Below, piece by piece: positions 33,749 to 41,380 of a DNA stretch of 58,631 nucleotides (within the stretch, counting starts at the first letter, position 1; the number at the start of each line of letters is the position of its first letter). The translations under genes and the position numbers were made by a program. The stretch spans positions 1 through 58,631 of the forward strand of contig JAJPHF010000023.1 of assembly GCA_021325365.1 (NCBI GenBank), read 5' to 3'. The notes beneath the pieces were generated by a model that searched no databases, was not told where the DNA came from, and saw only the letters and a program-made list of their open reading frames with translations. The DNA comes from Pseudomonadota bacterium (lineage in GTDB: Bacteria > Chloroflexota > UBA6077 > JAJPHF01).

Positions 33749-34486
33749 CTACCACTTCGAGCCCGGCAGGCGGTTGTGCTCGTGCTGCTGCGCCTCCTTG
33801 GACGCTTCCAGGTTGGCGTAGTACTGGAGCGCGCGCCGGCCCACCTTCACGTTCCGCTGGATCGTCTGCATCGCGGGTAGCTCCGCGGGCGGGATCGGCT
33901 TCGGCTGGCCGAGCGCGCTGGCCTCCCAGAGCACGCGCGCGTTGTCCTCGAGGACCATGGCGTTATAGAACATCTCGTCCAGCGTATCGCCCACCACGGT
34001 GATGCCGTGGCTCCGCATCAGCACGGCCGGCGCTGGCCCCAACGCGCGGCAGAGCTGCTCGCCCAGCTCGGGCGTCGTGATCCAGTACACGTCCTCGTAG
34101 ACCGGGACGGGGCCGCCCAGCAGTGTGGCGTAGTTCACGACGATCTCCAGCGGCCGGTCGACCACGCTCCAGACCGTACACCAGTGGGCATGGATATGGC
34201 CGATCGAGGCCAGCTCGGGCCGCGCGGCGTGGATGACCGTGTGGATCGGCGTCTCCCAGGGCGGCGGGTAGGGCCCCGCCAGGCGGTTACCTTCGGGGTC
34301 GATGGTGACCATGTCGGCGCCTGTGAGCCGCGCCTTGTCCAACCCGCCGCCCGGCGTGATGAGGATGTTCGGGCTGTCGGGAATGCGCAGGCTGACGTGG
34401 CCTGACAGGTTCAGCAGGTCGAGGCGATTCAGCGCGCGGGCGCACTGCGCGAGCTGTTCGCGGGCCTCGGCTTCGGCGTTCGTCAT
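33749..34486 (-). CDS. Class II aldolase/adducin family protein
   Basis: A 245-residue zinc enzyme. NLSGHVSLRI at the N-terminus, catalytic Glu in PPWETPIHT, metal ligands HxH in GHIHAHW and the third His in RSHGITVVGDTLDEMF match the fuculose-1-phosphate aldolase fold. Members cleave sugar phosphates or decarboxylate (for example 3,4-dihydroxyphthalate-type substrates). The association with a hydrolase and a flavin reductase suggests catabolism. ATG 34486 has AGAGGAAGC upstream. Confidence 0.9.
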   Translation of the reverse strand: MTNAEAEAREQLAQCARALNRLDLLNLSGHVSLRIPDSPNILITPGGGLDKARLTGADMVTIDPEGNRLAGPYPPPWETPIHTVIHAARPELASIGHIHAHWCTVWSVVDRPLEIVVNYATLLGGPVPVYEDVYWITTPELGEQLCRALGPAPAVLMRSHGITVVGDTLDEMFYNAMVLEDNARVLWEASALGQPKPIPPAELPAMQTIQRNVKVGRRALQYYANLEASKEAQQHEHNRLPGSKW

Positions 34487-34503
34487 TGCTTCCTCTGTCC
34501 GTT

Positions 34504-34545
34504 ATCTCCGGACGGCAGTGTGCGTGCGCACTGCCGTCCGGAGAT
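34504..34545 (-). terminator. Perfect 17-bp-stem hairpin between flavin reductase and aldolase genes
   Basis: Arms 34504-34520 (ATCTCCGGACGGCAGTG) and 34529-34545 are exact complements around an 8-nt loop. It begins 7 nt after the flavin reductase stop on the minus strand. No T-tract follows. Confidence 0.65.
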
Positions 34546-34551
34546 GAAGTT

Positions 34552-35055
34552 CTACCCGCCGTAGAAGATCTTGTCGCCGAGGTCCTTGAGCCAGAGCGTG
34601 GCGTCGTCGGGCCGGCCCTCGGGCTCCTTCTTGAGCCCGGCGTCGACGACCTCGCCGACGAACACCGAGTGGTCGCCCTTCTCCACGGTGCCGACCAGGC
34701 GGCACTCGACGTAGGCCGGCGCCGCGTCGAGGACCGGGGCGCCCGTGCTACCCGCGTGGTACGGCTGGCCGGAGATCGTTTGGCCCTCCTTCTGCGCTGG
34801 CTTGAAGAAGGTGAAGGCCACAGGGCCCTGATCCTTGCCGAGCACGTTCAGCGCGAAGGCCCCCGTCTCCTTGATGAGCGGGTGGGCGTGGGCGTCGGTC
34901 TTCACCGCGACGGCCACCAGCGGCGGCTGGAACGACGCCTGCGTCACCCAGTTGACGGTGCCGGCGGCCACCTCGCCGTTCTTGCCCTCGGCGGTTAACA
35001 CGTACAGGCCGTAGGGGATCATCCGCAGCACGGTCTTCTTCGCGTTCTCGTCCAT
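34552..35055 (-). CDS. Flavin reductase-like FMN-binding protein
   Basis: A 167-residue split-barrel flavoprotein: MIPYGLYVLTAEGKNGEVAAGTVNW (written in part), then TQASFQPPLVAVAVKTDAHA, then FALNVLGKDQ and the C-terminal VGEVVDAGLKKE. This matches flavin reductase/flavoredoxin domains that supply reduced FMN to monooxygenases or transfer electrons. No monooxygenase is present in the window. A TACAAT box lies at complement(35095..35100), so this gene may begin the minus-strand unit, with a strong hairpin separating it from the aldolase. Confidence 0.87.
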   Translation of the reverse strand: MDENAKKTVLRMIPYGLYVLTAEGKNGEVAAGTVNWVTQASFQPPLVAVAVKTDAHAHPLIKETGAFALNVLGKDQGPVAFTFFKPAQKEGQTISGQPYHAGSTGAPVLDAAPAYVECRLVGTVEKGDHSVFVGEVVDAGLKKEPEGRPDDATLWLKDLGDKIFYGG

Positions 35056-35094
35056 GGCGCCGCCTCCTGCGATGTAGTGTCTGCTGGCGCGGCC

Positions 35095-35100
35095 ATTGTA
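35095..35100 (-). promoter_or_regulatory. Probable -10 box (TACAAT) on the minus strand
   Basis: Read on the minus strand as GGTACAATGGCCGC, 40 bp upstream of the flavin reductase start. It fits the recurrent -10 pattern in this window. Confidence 0.45.
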
Positions 35101-35160
35101 CCGTTATAGGACCGGGTCCCGCGACCCCGCGGGCGCCCGCTGAGCGCTTTGCGTTAGGCT

Positions 35161-36567
35161 ATGGGCAGATCGCGCGGAGAAGCGGACGTGAGCAGCGAAG
35201 CCGGCTCTCCCCAGGATGCCGGGGTTGGCGGCAGCCTCCTCGGCGCCGAGTACGAGAACATGCTGCGCTGCATTCGCTGCGGGCTGTGTCTCTCGGTGGG
35301 CCCGACGTACCAGCTCACACTGCTCGAAGAGGAGTCGCCGCGCGGGCGGATCGCCATGGCGCGCGCCGCGACGGAGGGCTACCTGCCGCTCACGCCCGAC
35401 TTCGTGCGCCACGAGGAAAGCTGCCTGCTCTGCGAGGCGTGCACGGCGATCTGCCCCGCGGGCGTGCGGATGGAGGAGTTGGGCGTGGCCGTGCGCGCGA
35501 CGCTCGCGGCCCAGGCGCCGCGGCGGGGCTGGCGCGCGCGGCTGGCGCAGCGGCTCGGCTTCTGGCTGCTCGGCGACGTGGGACGGCTGCGGCGGCTGCT
35601 GACGCTCCTGCGCCTGTACCAGCGCAGCGGGCTCCAGGCGCTCGCGCGGCGGAGCGGCATCCTGCGGGTGTTGGGCCTGGCCGACACGGAGGTGTACCTG
35701 CCGCGGCTGGAGGCGGCGTTTCTCGTGCCGCAGGGACAGACGTGGGAGCCGCACGGGCCGGCGCGCGGGCGCGTGGCGCTGTTCGCCGGCTGCGTCATGT
35801 CGACGGCGTTCGCGGAGACGGACCGGGCCACGGCGCGCGTGCTGGCGGCGAACGGCGTGCGCGTCGAGGCGCCGGCCGGCCAGGGCTGCTGCGGCGCGCT
35901 GCACGCTCACGGCGGCGACCGCGCCGCGGCGCGCGCGCTCGCCCGCCAGAACGTCGCCGCCTTCGAGGCCGGGGGCCACGACGCGGTCGTGGTGAACGCG
36001 GCCGGCTGCGGCGCGATGCTGAAGGAGTACGGCCACCTGCTCGCGGACGATCCCGCGTGGGCCGAGCGGGCTGCGGCCTTCGCCGGGCGCGTGCGCGACT
36101 TCACCGAGTACCTGGCGGCGCTCGGCCCGGCGCCGGCGCCCGGCCGCGTCGCGGCGACGGTCACCTACCAGGACCCGTGTCACCTGGCCCATGCCCAACG
36201 CGTGCGCCGCCAGCCGCGCGCCCTGCTCGGGCAGGTGCCGGGCCTGCGGCTGGTCGAGCTGGCGGAGTCGGACCTCTGCTGCGGCAGCGCGGGCGTCTAC
36301 AACCTGACGCACCCGGACACGGCGGCGCAGCTCCAGGCGCGCAAGCTGGACAACGTGGCGGCGACGGGGGCGCCGGTCGTGGTCACGGCGAACCCCGGCT
36401 GCCTGTTGCAGCTCCAGGCCGGGGCGGCGCGGCGGGGGCAGCGCGTGCAGGTGCGCCACATCGCCGACGTGCTGGACGAGGCGTACCGGGCGGCGCCGGA
36501 GCAGGCGGCACGAGACGACGGGGCGGGCGCGGCGGTGCCCGCGGAGGAGACTGCTCATGCTCGCTGA
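35161..36567 (+). CDS. glcF: Glycolate/D-lactate oxidase iron-sulfur subunit (GlcF-like)
   Basis: A 468-residue protein with two N-terminal ferredoxin-like clusters and two C-terminal CCG domains (GQGCCGALHAHGG; SDLCCGSAG). The second Fe-S motif is complete (CLLCEACTAICP). The first is CIRCGLCLSVGP: Gly47 (GGC 35299-35301) replaces the expected fourth Cys. The gene overlaps glcD by 11 bp, and together they would oxidise a 2-hydroxy acid and pass electrons to the quinone pool. ATG 35161 is the first in frame; GTG 35188 is possible. Confidence 0.87.
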   Translation: MGRSRGEADVSSEAGSPQDAGVGGSLLGAEYENMLRCIRCGLCLSVGPTYQLTLLEEESPRGRIAMARAATEGYLPLTPDFVRHEESCLLCEACTAICPAGVRMEELGVAVRATLAAQAPRRGWRARLAQRLGFWLLGDVGRLRRLLTLLRLYQRSGLQALARRSGILRVLGLADTEVYLPRLEAAFLVPQGQTWEPHGPARGRVALFAGCVMSTAFAETDRATARVLAANGVRVEAPAGQGCCGALHAHGGDRAAARALARQNVAAFEAGGHDAVVVNAAGCGAMLKEYGHLLADDPAWAERAAAFAGRVRDFTEYLAALGPAPAPGRVAATVTYQDPCHLAHAQRVRRQPRALLGQVPGLRLVELAESDLCCGSAGVYNLTHPDTAAQLQARKLDNVAATGAPVVVTANPGCLLQLQAGAARRGQRVQVRHIADVLDEAYRAAPEQAARDDGAGAAVPAEETAHAR

Positions 36568-38002
36568 CGCCGTGCGCGCCGAGCTACAGACCATCGTGGG
36601 GGCAGGCTACGTCCACGGCGGACCCGCGCAGCGCATCGCCTACTCTTACGACGGCACCTTCCAGCAGCAACCGCCCGACCTGGCCGTCTCGCCGCGCACC
36701 ACGGACGAGGTGTCGCGCATCCTGGCGCTCGCCCACGCGCACGGCATCCCTGTGGTGCCGCGCGGCGCGTCGTCGGGGCTCGCGGGTGGCACGATTCCCC
36801 TGGCCGGCGGCATCGTGCTGAACCTGGCGCGCATGAACCGTATCCTGGAGGTGTCGCCGGCCGACGGCGTGGCGGTCGTCGAGCCAGGCGTCATCACCGC
36901 GCGCTTGCAGGCCGAGGTCGAGCGGTACGGGCTGTTCTACCCGCCCGACCCTGCCAGCCTCAGCCAGTCGTCGCTCGGTGGCAACGTATCCACCAACGCC
37001 GGCGGGCCGCGCTGCCTGAAGTACGGCGCCACGAAGGACTACGTGCGCGGGCTCACGGTCGTGCTGGCCGACGGCCGCGTGCTGCGCCCCGGCGGGCGCG
37101 TGCTCAAGCAGTCGACGGGCTACCAGCTCACGCAGCTCTTCGTCGGCTCGGAGGGCACGCTCGGCGTGGTGACCGAGATCATCCTGCGGCTCGTGCCGCT
37201 GCCGCGCGAGCGCTCGACGGCCCAGGCGATCTTCCCGGCGCTCGAGCAGGCGGTCGAGGCCGTCACGGCGATCCTGACGGCGGGGCTGCTGCCGACGGCG
37301 CTGGAGGTTATGGACGCCACGACGATTGGGCTGGTCGAGGACCACATGGCGATCGGGCTGCCGCGCGCGGCCGACGCGGTGCTGATCCTGGAGGCCGATG
37401 GCAACGACGCGGCGGCGGTGCAGGCCGAGATCGAGCGCATGGGGGCGATCGCGCGCGAGTGCGGCGCGTCGGACGTGCGCGTGGCGGCCGATGCGGCGGC
37501 GCGGGCGGCGCTGTGGGAGGCGCGGCGGGCCATCTCGCCGGCGCTCGGCCGGGCGCGGCCGAACAAGCTGGGCGAGGACATCGTGGTGCCGCGCAGCCAG
37601 ATCGTGGCGATGGTGCGACGGGTGCGCGCGATCAGCGCCGAGGTCGGCCTCCCGATCCCGGTGTTCGGCCACGCCGGCGACGGCAACCTGCACCCGAACA
37701 TCCTCTTCGACCGCCGCCTGCCCGGCGAGCTGGAGCGCGTCGAGCGCGCCGCGACGGCCATCTTCCGCGCGGCGATCGAGCTGGGCGGCACGTTGTCAGG
37801 GGAGCACGGCGTTGGCTCGCTGAAGCGCGAGTTCATGAACGACTCGCTGGGCGAGGAGGCCGTGTGGGCGATGCGCGCCATCAAGGACGCCCTCGACCCG
37901 AAGGGCATCCTGAACCCCGGCAAGCTGTTCCCCACGCGCGCCGGCAGCCTCGACGGCTGGCTGGCCGCCCTCCCCACGCTGGAGGGGGTCACGCCGGGCT
38001 AG
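36557..38002 (+). CDS. glcD: FAD-linked glycolate/D-lactate oxidase subunit (GlcD-like)
   Basis: A 481-residue FAD-binding oxidase of the PCMH/VAO type. The FAD domain shows VVPRGASSGLAGGTIPLAGG, then PPDPASLSQSSLGGNVSTNA and GGPRCLKYGATKDYVRGL. The C-terminal domain has FGHAGDGNLHPNILFD and GTLSGEHGVGSLKREFM, which are diagnostic for D-lactate and glycolate oxidases. GAGGAGA precedes ATG 36557. It is co-translated with the preceding GlcF. The substrate could be glycolate, D-lactate or another 2-hydroxy acid. Confidence 0.93.
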   Translation: MLADAVRAELQTIVGAGYVHGGPAQRIAYSYDGTFQQQPPDLAVSPRTTDEVSRILALAHAHGIPVVPRGASSGLAGGTIPLAGGIVLNLARMNRILEVSPADGVAVVEPGVITARLQAEVERYGLFYPPDPASLSQSSLGGNVSTNAGGPRCLKYGATKDYVRGLTVVLADGRVLRPGGRVLKQSTGYQLTQLFVGSEGTLGVVTEIILRLVPLPRERSTAQAIFPALEQAVEAVTAILTAGLLPTALEVMDATTIGLVEDHMAIGLPRAADAVLILEADGNDAAAVQAEIERMGAIARECGASDVRVAADAAARAALWEARRAISPALGRARPNKLGEDIVVPRSQIVAMVRRVRAISAEVGLPIPVFGHAGDGNLHPNILFDRRLPGELERVERAATAIFRAAIELGGTLSGEHGVGSLKREFMNDSLGEEAVWAMRAIKDALDPKGILNPGKLFPTRAGSLDGWLAALPTLEGVTPG

Positions 38003-38017
38003 GCCGGCGCCGGGTGC

Positions 38018-38023
38018 TAGAAT
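38018..38023 (+). promoter_or_regulatory. Probable -10 box (TAGAAT)
   Basis: GCTAGAATGGCGGC lies 48 bp before ATG 38071 and follows the recurrent TAnAATnnCGGC pattern, giving the sulfurtransferase operon its own promoter. Confidence 0.45.
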
Positions 38024-38070
38024 GGCGGCGCGGCGAGCGGCCCAGACCGCCGCGCGCGGAGAGGTGGACG

Positions 38071-38916
38071 ATGGCCCAGCAGGCAGCGCCCGAACTCCTG
38101 GTGACCCCCGAGTGGCTGCACGCCCATCTGCACGACCCGAACGTGCGCGTGGTGGACGGCCGCCCGCCCGAGCAGTACGCGCAGGGCCACATCCCGGGCG
38201 CGACGAACGTGGACTTCATGCACATCGGCACGCGCGACACGAGTGCCGAGGGCATCGCGGCGTGGACCGCGCGGATGGAGGAGGCGTTCTCGGCCGCGGG
38301 CGTGGGCGAGGGGCAGACGGTCGTCTTCTACGAGGACACCTCGGGCTACAACGCGGCTCGCGGCGTGTGGGCGCTGGTCTACTTCGGCCACGACGGCGGG
38401 CGACTGCTCGACGGCGGTCTGAACGCCTGGCGCGCGGCGGGCTACCCGGTGACGACGGACCCGAGCAACGTGGCCCCGACCCGCTTCCAGGCGCGGCCGC
38501 GCCCCGAGGCAGTGGCCGGCTACGAGTACGTGCTGGCCCACCTGAACGACGGCGCGACGCAGATCGTGGACACGCGGCGTCCCACCGAGTACGCGGGCAC
38601 GGAGATCCGCTCGGCGCGTGGCGGCCGCATCCCCGGCGCCATCCCGCTCGACTGGGTGAACAACCTCGATGCCGAGGGGCGCCTGAAGCCGGCGGCCGAG
38701 CTCGAGGCCATGTACGCGAACCTCGGCCTCGACCGCCAGCGCGAGGTGATCACGTACTGCCAGGGTGGCTACCGCGCGGCGCACACGTGGCTGGTGCTGC
38801 GGCTGCTTGGCTACCCGCGGGTGCGCAACTATCTCGGCTCGTGGGGCGAGTGGGGCAATCGGGAGGGGCTGCCGATCGAGAACCTGACGCTGCCCGACGC
38901 GCCGAAGCCGACGTGA
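38071..38916 (+). CDS. Thiosulfate/3-mercaptopyruvate sulfurtransferase (two rhodanese domains)
   Basis: A 281-residue tandem-rhodanese protein. The N-terminal inactive domain has VVDGRPPEQYAQGHIPGATN. The C-terminal domain has QIVDTRRPTEYAG, GGRIPGAIPLDW and the active-site loop YCQGGYRAAH with catalytic Cys (about residue 230). The enzyme moves sulfane sulfur from thiosulfate or mercaptopyruvate to an acceptor. The loop sequence does not distinguish the two donors with certainty. AGGTGG precedes the start. Its stop overlaps the next gene's GTG. Confidence 0.92.
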   Translation: MAQQAAPELLVTPEWLHAHLHDPNVRVVDGRPPEQYAQGHIPGATNVDFMHIGTRDTSAEGIAAWTARMEEAFSAAGVGEGQTVVFYEDTSGYNAARGVWALVYFGHDGGRLLDGGLNAWRAAGYPVTTDPSNVAPTRFQARPRPEAVAGYEYVLAHLNDGATQIVDTRRPTEYAGTEIRSARGGRIPGAIPLDWVNNLDAEGRLKPAAELEAMYANLGLDRQREVITYCQGGYRAAHTWLVLRLLGYPRVRNYLGSWGEWGNREGLPIENLTLPDAPKPT

Positions 38917-39530
38917 GCGGCGCGGAAGACCCGACGAGGCGCGCCACAGGCGACGTGAGCGGCGCTGATGCCCTGCGCGCCGCGCTGGCGGCGGTCGGGG
39001 AGGGCGTCGGCTGCGAGTACTGGACGCTGCCCGATCACGGCCTGCCGGTGGCGCTGCTGAAGGACCTGGGCCTGGCGCGGCCAATCACCGCGCGCATCCC
39101 CCGCTGCGCCGAGCACGGCTGCCGCTACCTCGGCGCCTGCCCACACGAGGTCGTCTTCGCGGAGGGGCGCGACGGCCGCGCGGGGCGCAAGTTCCGGCTG
39201 ACGCCCGAGGGCTCGGCGGCCGCGAGCGACGCCGCGGCGCTGACGGCCGCGCTCGCGGCCCTGCCGCTCGCCGTGGAGGTGCTGGCGGCGCTCGCGGCGG
39301 GCGAGCAGTCGATCTTCACGCTGAACTGGGCGCTCGTCGAGCCGCGCGTCGCCGCGCTCGGCGCGGGCGAGGAGCCGCCGCCGATGCCCTCGCGCGCCTA
39401 CCTGCGCGCCGTGCTGGCGCTCCTGGCCGATCAGGGTGCGATCGAGTGGGACGAGGGCGCCGGCGTCGTGAGGCTGCCCGGCGGAGACGCGGCCACGAGC
39501 GGCGCGCCTCGCGAGCCCTCTCTGGGTTGA
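38913..39530 (+). CDS. Unknown protein with a Cys/His cluster, coupled to the sulfurtransferase
   Basis: A 205-residue protein starting with GTG 38913, which overlaps the preceding stop as GTGA; GTG 38955 is an alternative. A Cys/His cluster CAEHGCRYLGACPHE (Cys-x2-His-x-Cys-x5-Cys) sits at about residues 67-80 and could bind a metal or Fe-S cluster. The C-terminal half is helical, with a winged-helix-like stretch (AYLRAVLALLADQGAIEW). I do not recognise the family. Coupling to a sulfurtransferase makes a sulfur- or redox-related role plausible, as inference only. Confidence 0.65.
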   Translation: MSGAEDPTRRATGDVSGADALRAALAAVGEGVGCEYWTLPDHGLPVALLKDLGLARPITARIPRCAEHGCRYLGACPHEVVFAEGRDGRAGRKFRLTPEGSAAASDAAALTAALAALPLAVEVLAALAAGEQSIFTLNWALVEPRVAALGAGEEPPPMPSRAYLRAVLALLADQGAIEWDEGAGVVRLPGGDAATSGAPREPSLG

Positions 39531-39570
39531 CGGGTAGGGCTGGCGTTTCTACGGTTCCCCTCTTGGCAAA

Positions 39571-39674
39571 CCGGGCGGTAGGGGACGAGCCCTTCCCCTA
39601 CCTCGAGGTCCTGTGATGCCGGAGCGCCCGCGACGCCGGCCGGGCGACAGGGGACGAGCCCTTGCCCGACGATC
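39571..39674. repeat. Two copies of family A repeat
   Basis: Units at 39571-39603 and 39638-39674 share CCGGGCGGTAGGGGACGAGC-type sequence with a CCCTTCCCCTAC or CTTGCCCGAC arm. They fill the gap between convergent genes; no gene is seen in 39531-39754. Confidence 0.65.
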
Positions 39675-39754
39675 CGTTGCCCCAGACCGGTTAGGCGGGC
39701 TCTCCAGCGCCATCGACCAGCACTCCAGGAGGCCCTGCCTGACGACCGATTGCC

Positions 39755-41140
39755 CTACACCTCTTGGCCGAAGAGCCGCCGGATGTGGCCCTGGATCAGC
39801 GACTCGTACCGGTCGCCCTGCGCGTCCTGCCAGCGGCGGGGACCGCGGTGCCAGACGCGGGCGGCGGCGTAGGCGCTGCCGTATTGCCGAGTTAGCTCGG
39901 CGATGGTCTTGGCCAGGTAGGCGATCTGGAGCGCCGGGGGGATGCAGACAGCCGCGGCGCCGCGGCCGTACGCCAGGCCGGCCCAGCGCTCGAAGTCGGG
40001 CAGCAGACCGTTGTCGTCGAGGCCGATGAGGCCGTGGCCGGTGCCGTCGCGGTGGACGCGCCAGTTGGTGAAGCCCGACTCCTGGGCGACAATGGCCGCG
40101 ACCACGCGCGGGTCGGCCCCGTACTGAACGGCCGCGGCCTCGATGCACGACGCGAGCTGCGCGAAGGTGAAGGGGTGGTCGGGCTCACTGGACAGCGACA
40201 CGTCGGCCGGGTCGGGGCGGAGCGGGGCCAGGAAGGCGGCGGCGATCCAGCCGACCGTGGCGTCGGGCGCGCGGACGCGCTGCCAGTCGTAGCCATCGGC
40301 CGACACGGTGGCCGATTCCAGCGCTACGACGATGGTGCCGGCGTCGAGCTGGGCCAGGATTGGTGCCGTCAGCCCGGGTGCCTGGCGGAGGCGCACCTGG
40401 TCGTCGGTCACGCGATAGCGGCGCGCCATGGGGGACGCGGGCGACGATGGGGGCGCGCCCGCCGTGGGGAGCTGGGGTGGCGGGAGCGACGGCGCCGGCG
40501 ACGGGGGGGCGCCCGTCGTGGGTAGCTGGGGCGGCCGACGCGCGTCGAACAGGCGCTCTTGCCAGTAGGCGGTGCTCAGGTCGGTCTGGGTCACGCCGGG
40601 GCCGCCGCTGTCGCCGGTCGCGCAGTGGCAGTCCCACATGCGGCGCGTGCCGGCGCCGAGCGCGATGCCGACGTGGCTGGCGACGTGCCCGTCGGGGCCG
40701 GGCGGCTCGTCCGGCTCGTAGGTGTGCTCGAAGAAGAGCAGGTCGCCGGGCTGGACGGCGCTCCAAGCGACTGGCTCGCACGCCTGGCGGAGCTGCTCGG
40801 CGGTGCGCACGCCGGCCGGAAAGGGCAGGCCCGCGTCGCGAAAGGCGACGAGCACGAAGAGCGAGCAATCGAGGGTGTTTGCGCCGTCGGGCGGGGGATC
40901 GAGGCGGTAGGGGACGCCCTGGCGCCGCGCGGCCTCGGCGAGCACGCGGGCGCGCGGCGCCCCGGCCTCGGGGCCGGGCACGGCGCCGGCGCCGTCCGGG
41001 ACGGTGAGCGCCTGGCCCACGGCGACCACGTCGGGGTTCGCGATCTGGGGGTTGGCCGCGAGGAGCTGGTCCAGGCGGATGCCGAAGCGCTGGGCGATGG
41101 CGGAGAGCGTGTCGTTCGGCGCGACGGTATAGGTTGACAT
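39755..41140 (-). CDS. Multidomain cell-wall hydrolase: LysM, NlpC/P60, SH3 and lysozyme-like domains
   Basis: A 461-residue protein. LysM at residues 2-46 (YTVAPNDTLSAIAQRFGIRL), an NlpC/P60 peptidase at about 60-200 (Cys in NTLDCSLFVLVAF, His in SHVGIALG), a repeated PQLPT-GAPPS linker, a bacterial SH3 domain at about 240-305 (YRVTDDQVRLRQAPG, VGWIAAAFL), and a lysozyme/SLT-like domain at 325-455 with catalytic Glu in VAAIVAQESGF. The combination suits an endolysin-like or self-remodelling wall enzyme. No N-terminal signal peptide is seen, as in many phage lysins. GAGAGGAGCG precedes ATG 41140. Confidence 0.82.
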   Translation of the reverse strand: MSTYTVAPNDTLSAIAQRFGIRLDQLLAANPQIANPDVVAVGQALTVPDGAGAVPGPEAGAPRARVLAEAARRQGVPYRLDPPPDGANTLDCSLFVLVAFRDAGLPFPAGVRTAEQLRQACEPVAWSAVQPGDLLFFEHTYEPDEPPGPDGHVASHVGIALGAGTRRMWDCHCATGDSGGPGVTQTDLSTAYWQERLFDARRPPQLPTTGAPPSPAPSLPPPQLPTAGAPPSSPASPMARRYRVTDDQVRLRQAPGLTAPILAQLDAGTIVVALESATVSADGYDWQRVRAPDATVGWIAAAFLAPLRPDPADVSLSSEPDHPFTFAQLASCIEAAAVQYGADPRVVAAIVAQESGFTNWRVHRDGTGHGLIGLDDNGLLPDFERWAGLAYGRGAAAVCIPPALQIAYLAKTIAELTRQYGSAYAAARVWHRGPRRWQDAQGDRYESLIQGHIRRLFGQEV

Positions 41141-41199
41141 GATCCGCTCCTCTCTCATCGCGGGACCCGAACTGCCCCGAATCGTGTGCCGGGCGAGGC

Positions 41200-41380
41200 C
41201 CTGAGGCCGCGCGGGCGGCGCTGCCGAGGATGCGGTACGTAGACCGCGTCAATCCTCGGTGCCTGCAGCTCTCAGGTGCGCGGACCAGGCACTACGCGCG
41301 GCGAAGCACCCCGACCGCGCGTTAATCTTCGGTGCCTGGAGGCCTCAGGCTGCGCGGGCGGCGCTACGGAGGATCGCGGT
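41200..41380. repeat. Mosaic of two repeat modules in A-B-B'-A' order
   Basis: Module A (GCGCGGGCGGCGCT then GAGGAT) occurs near 41207-41235 and 41350-41380. Module B (AATCCTCGGTGCCTG) occurs near 41245-41276 and 41321-41349. Both copies are on the same strand but in swapped order, between the wall hydrolase and glycoside hydrolase genes. Confidence 0.5.
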
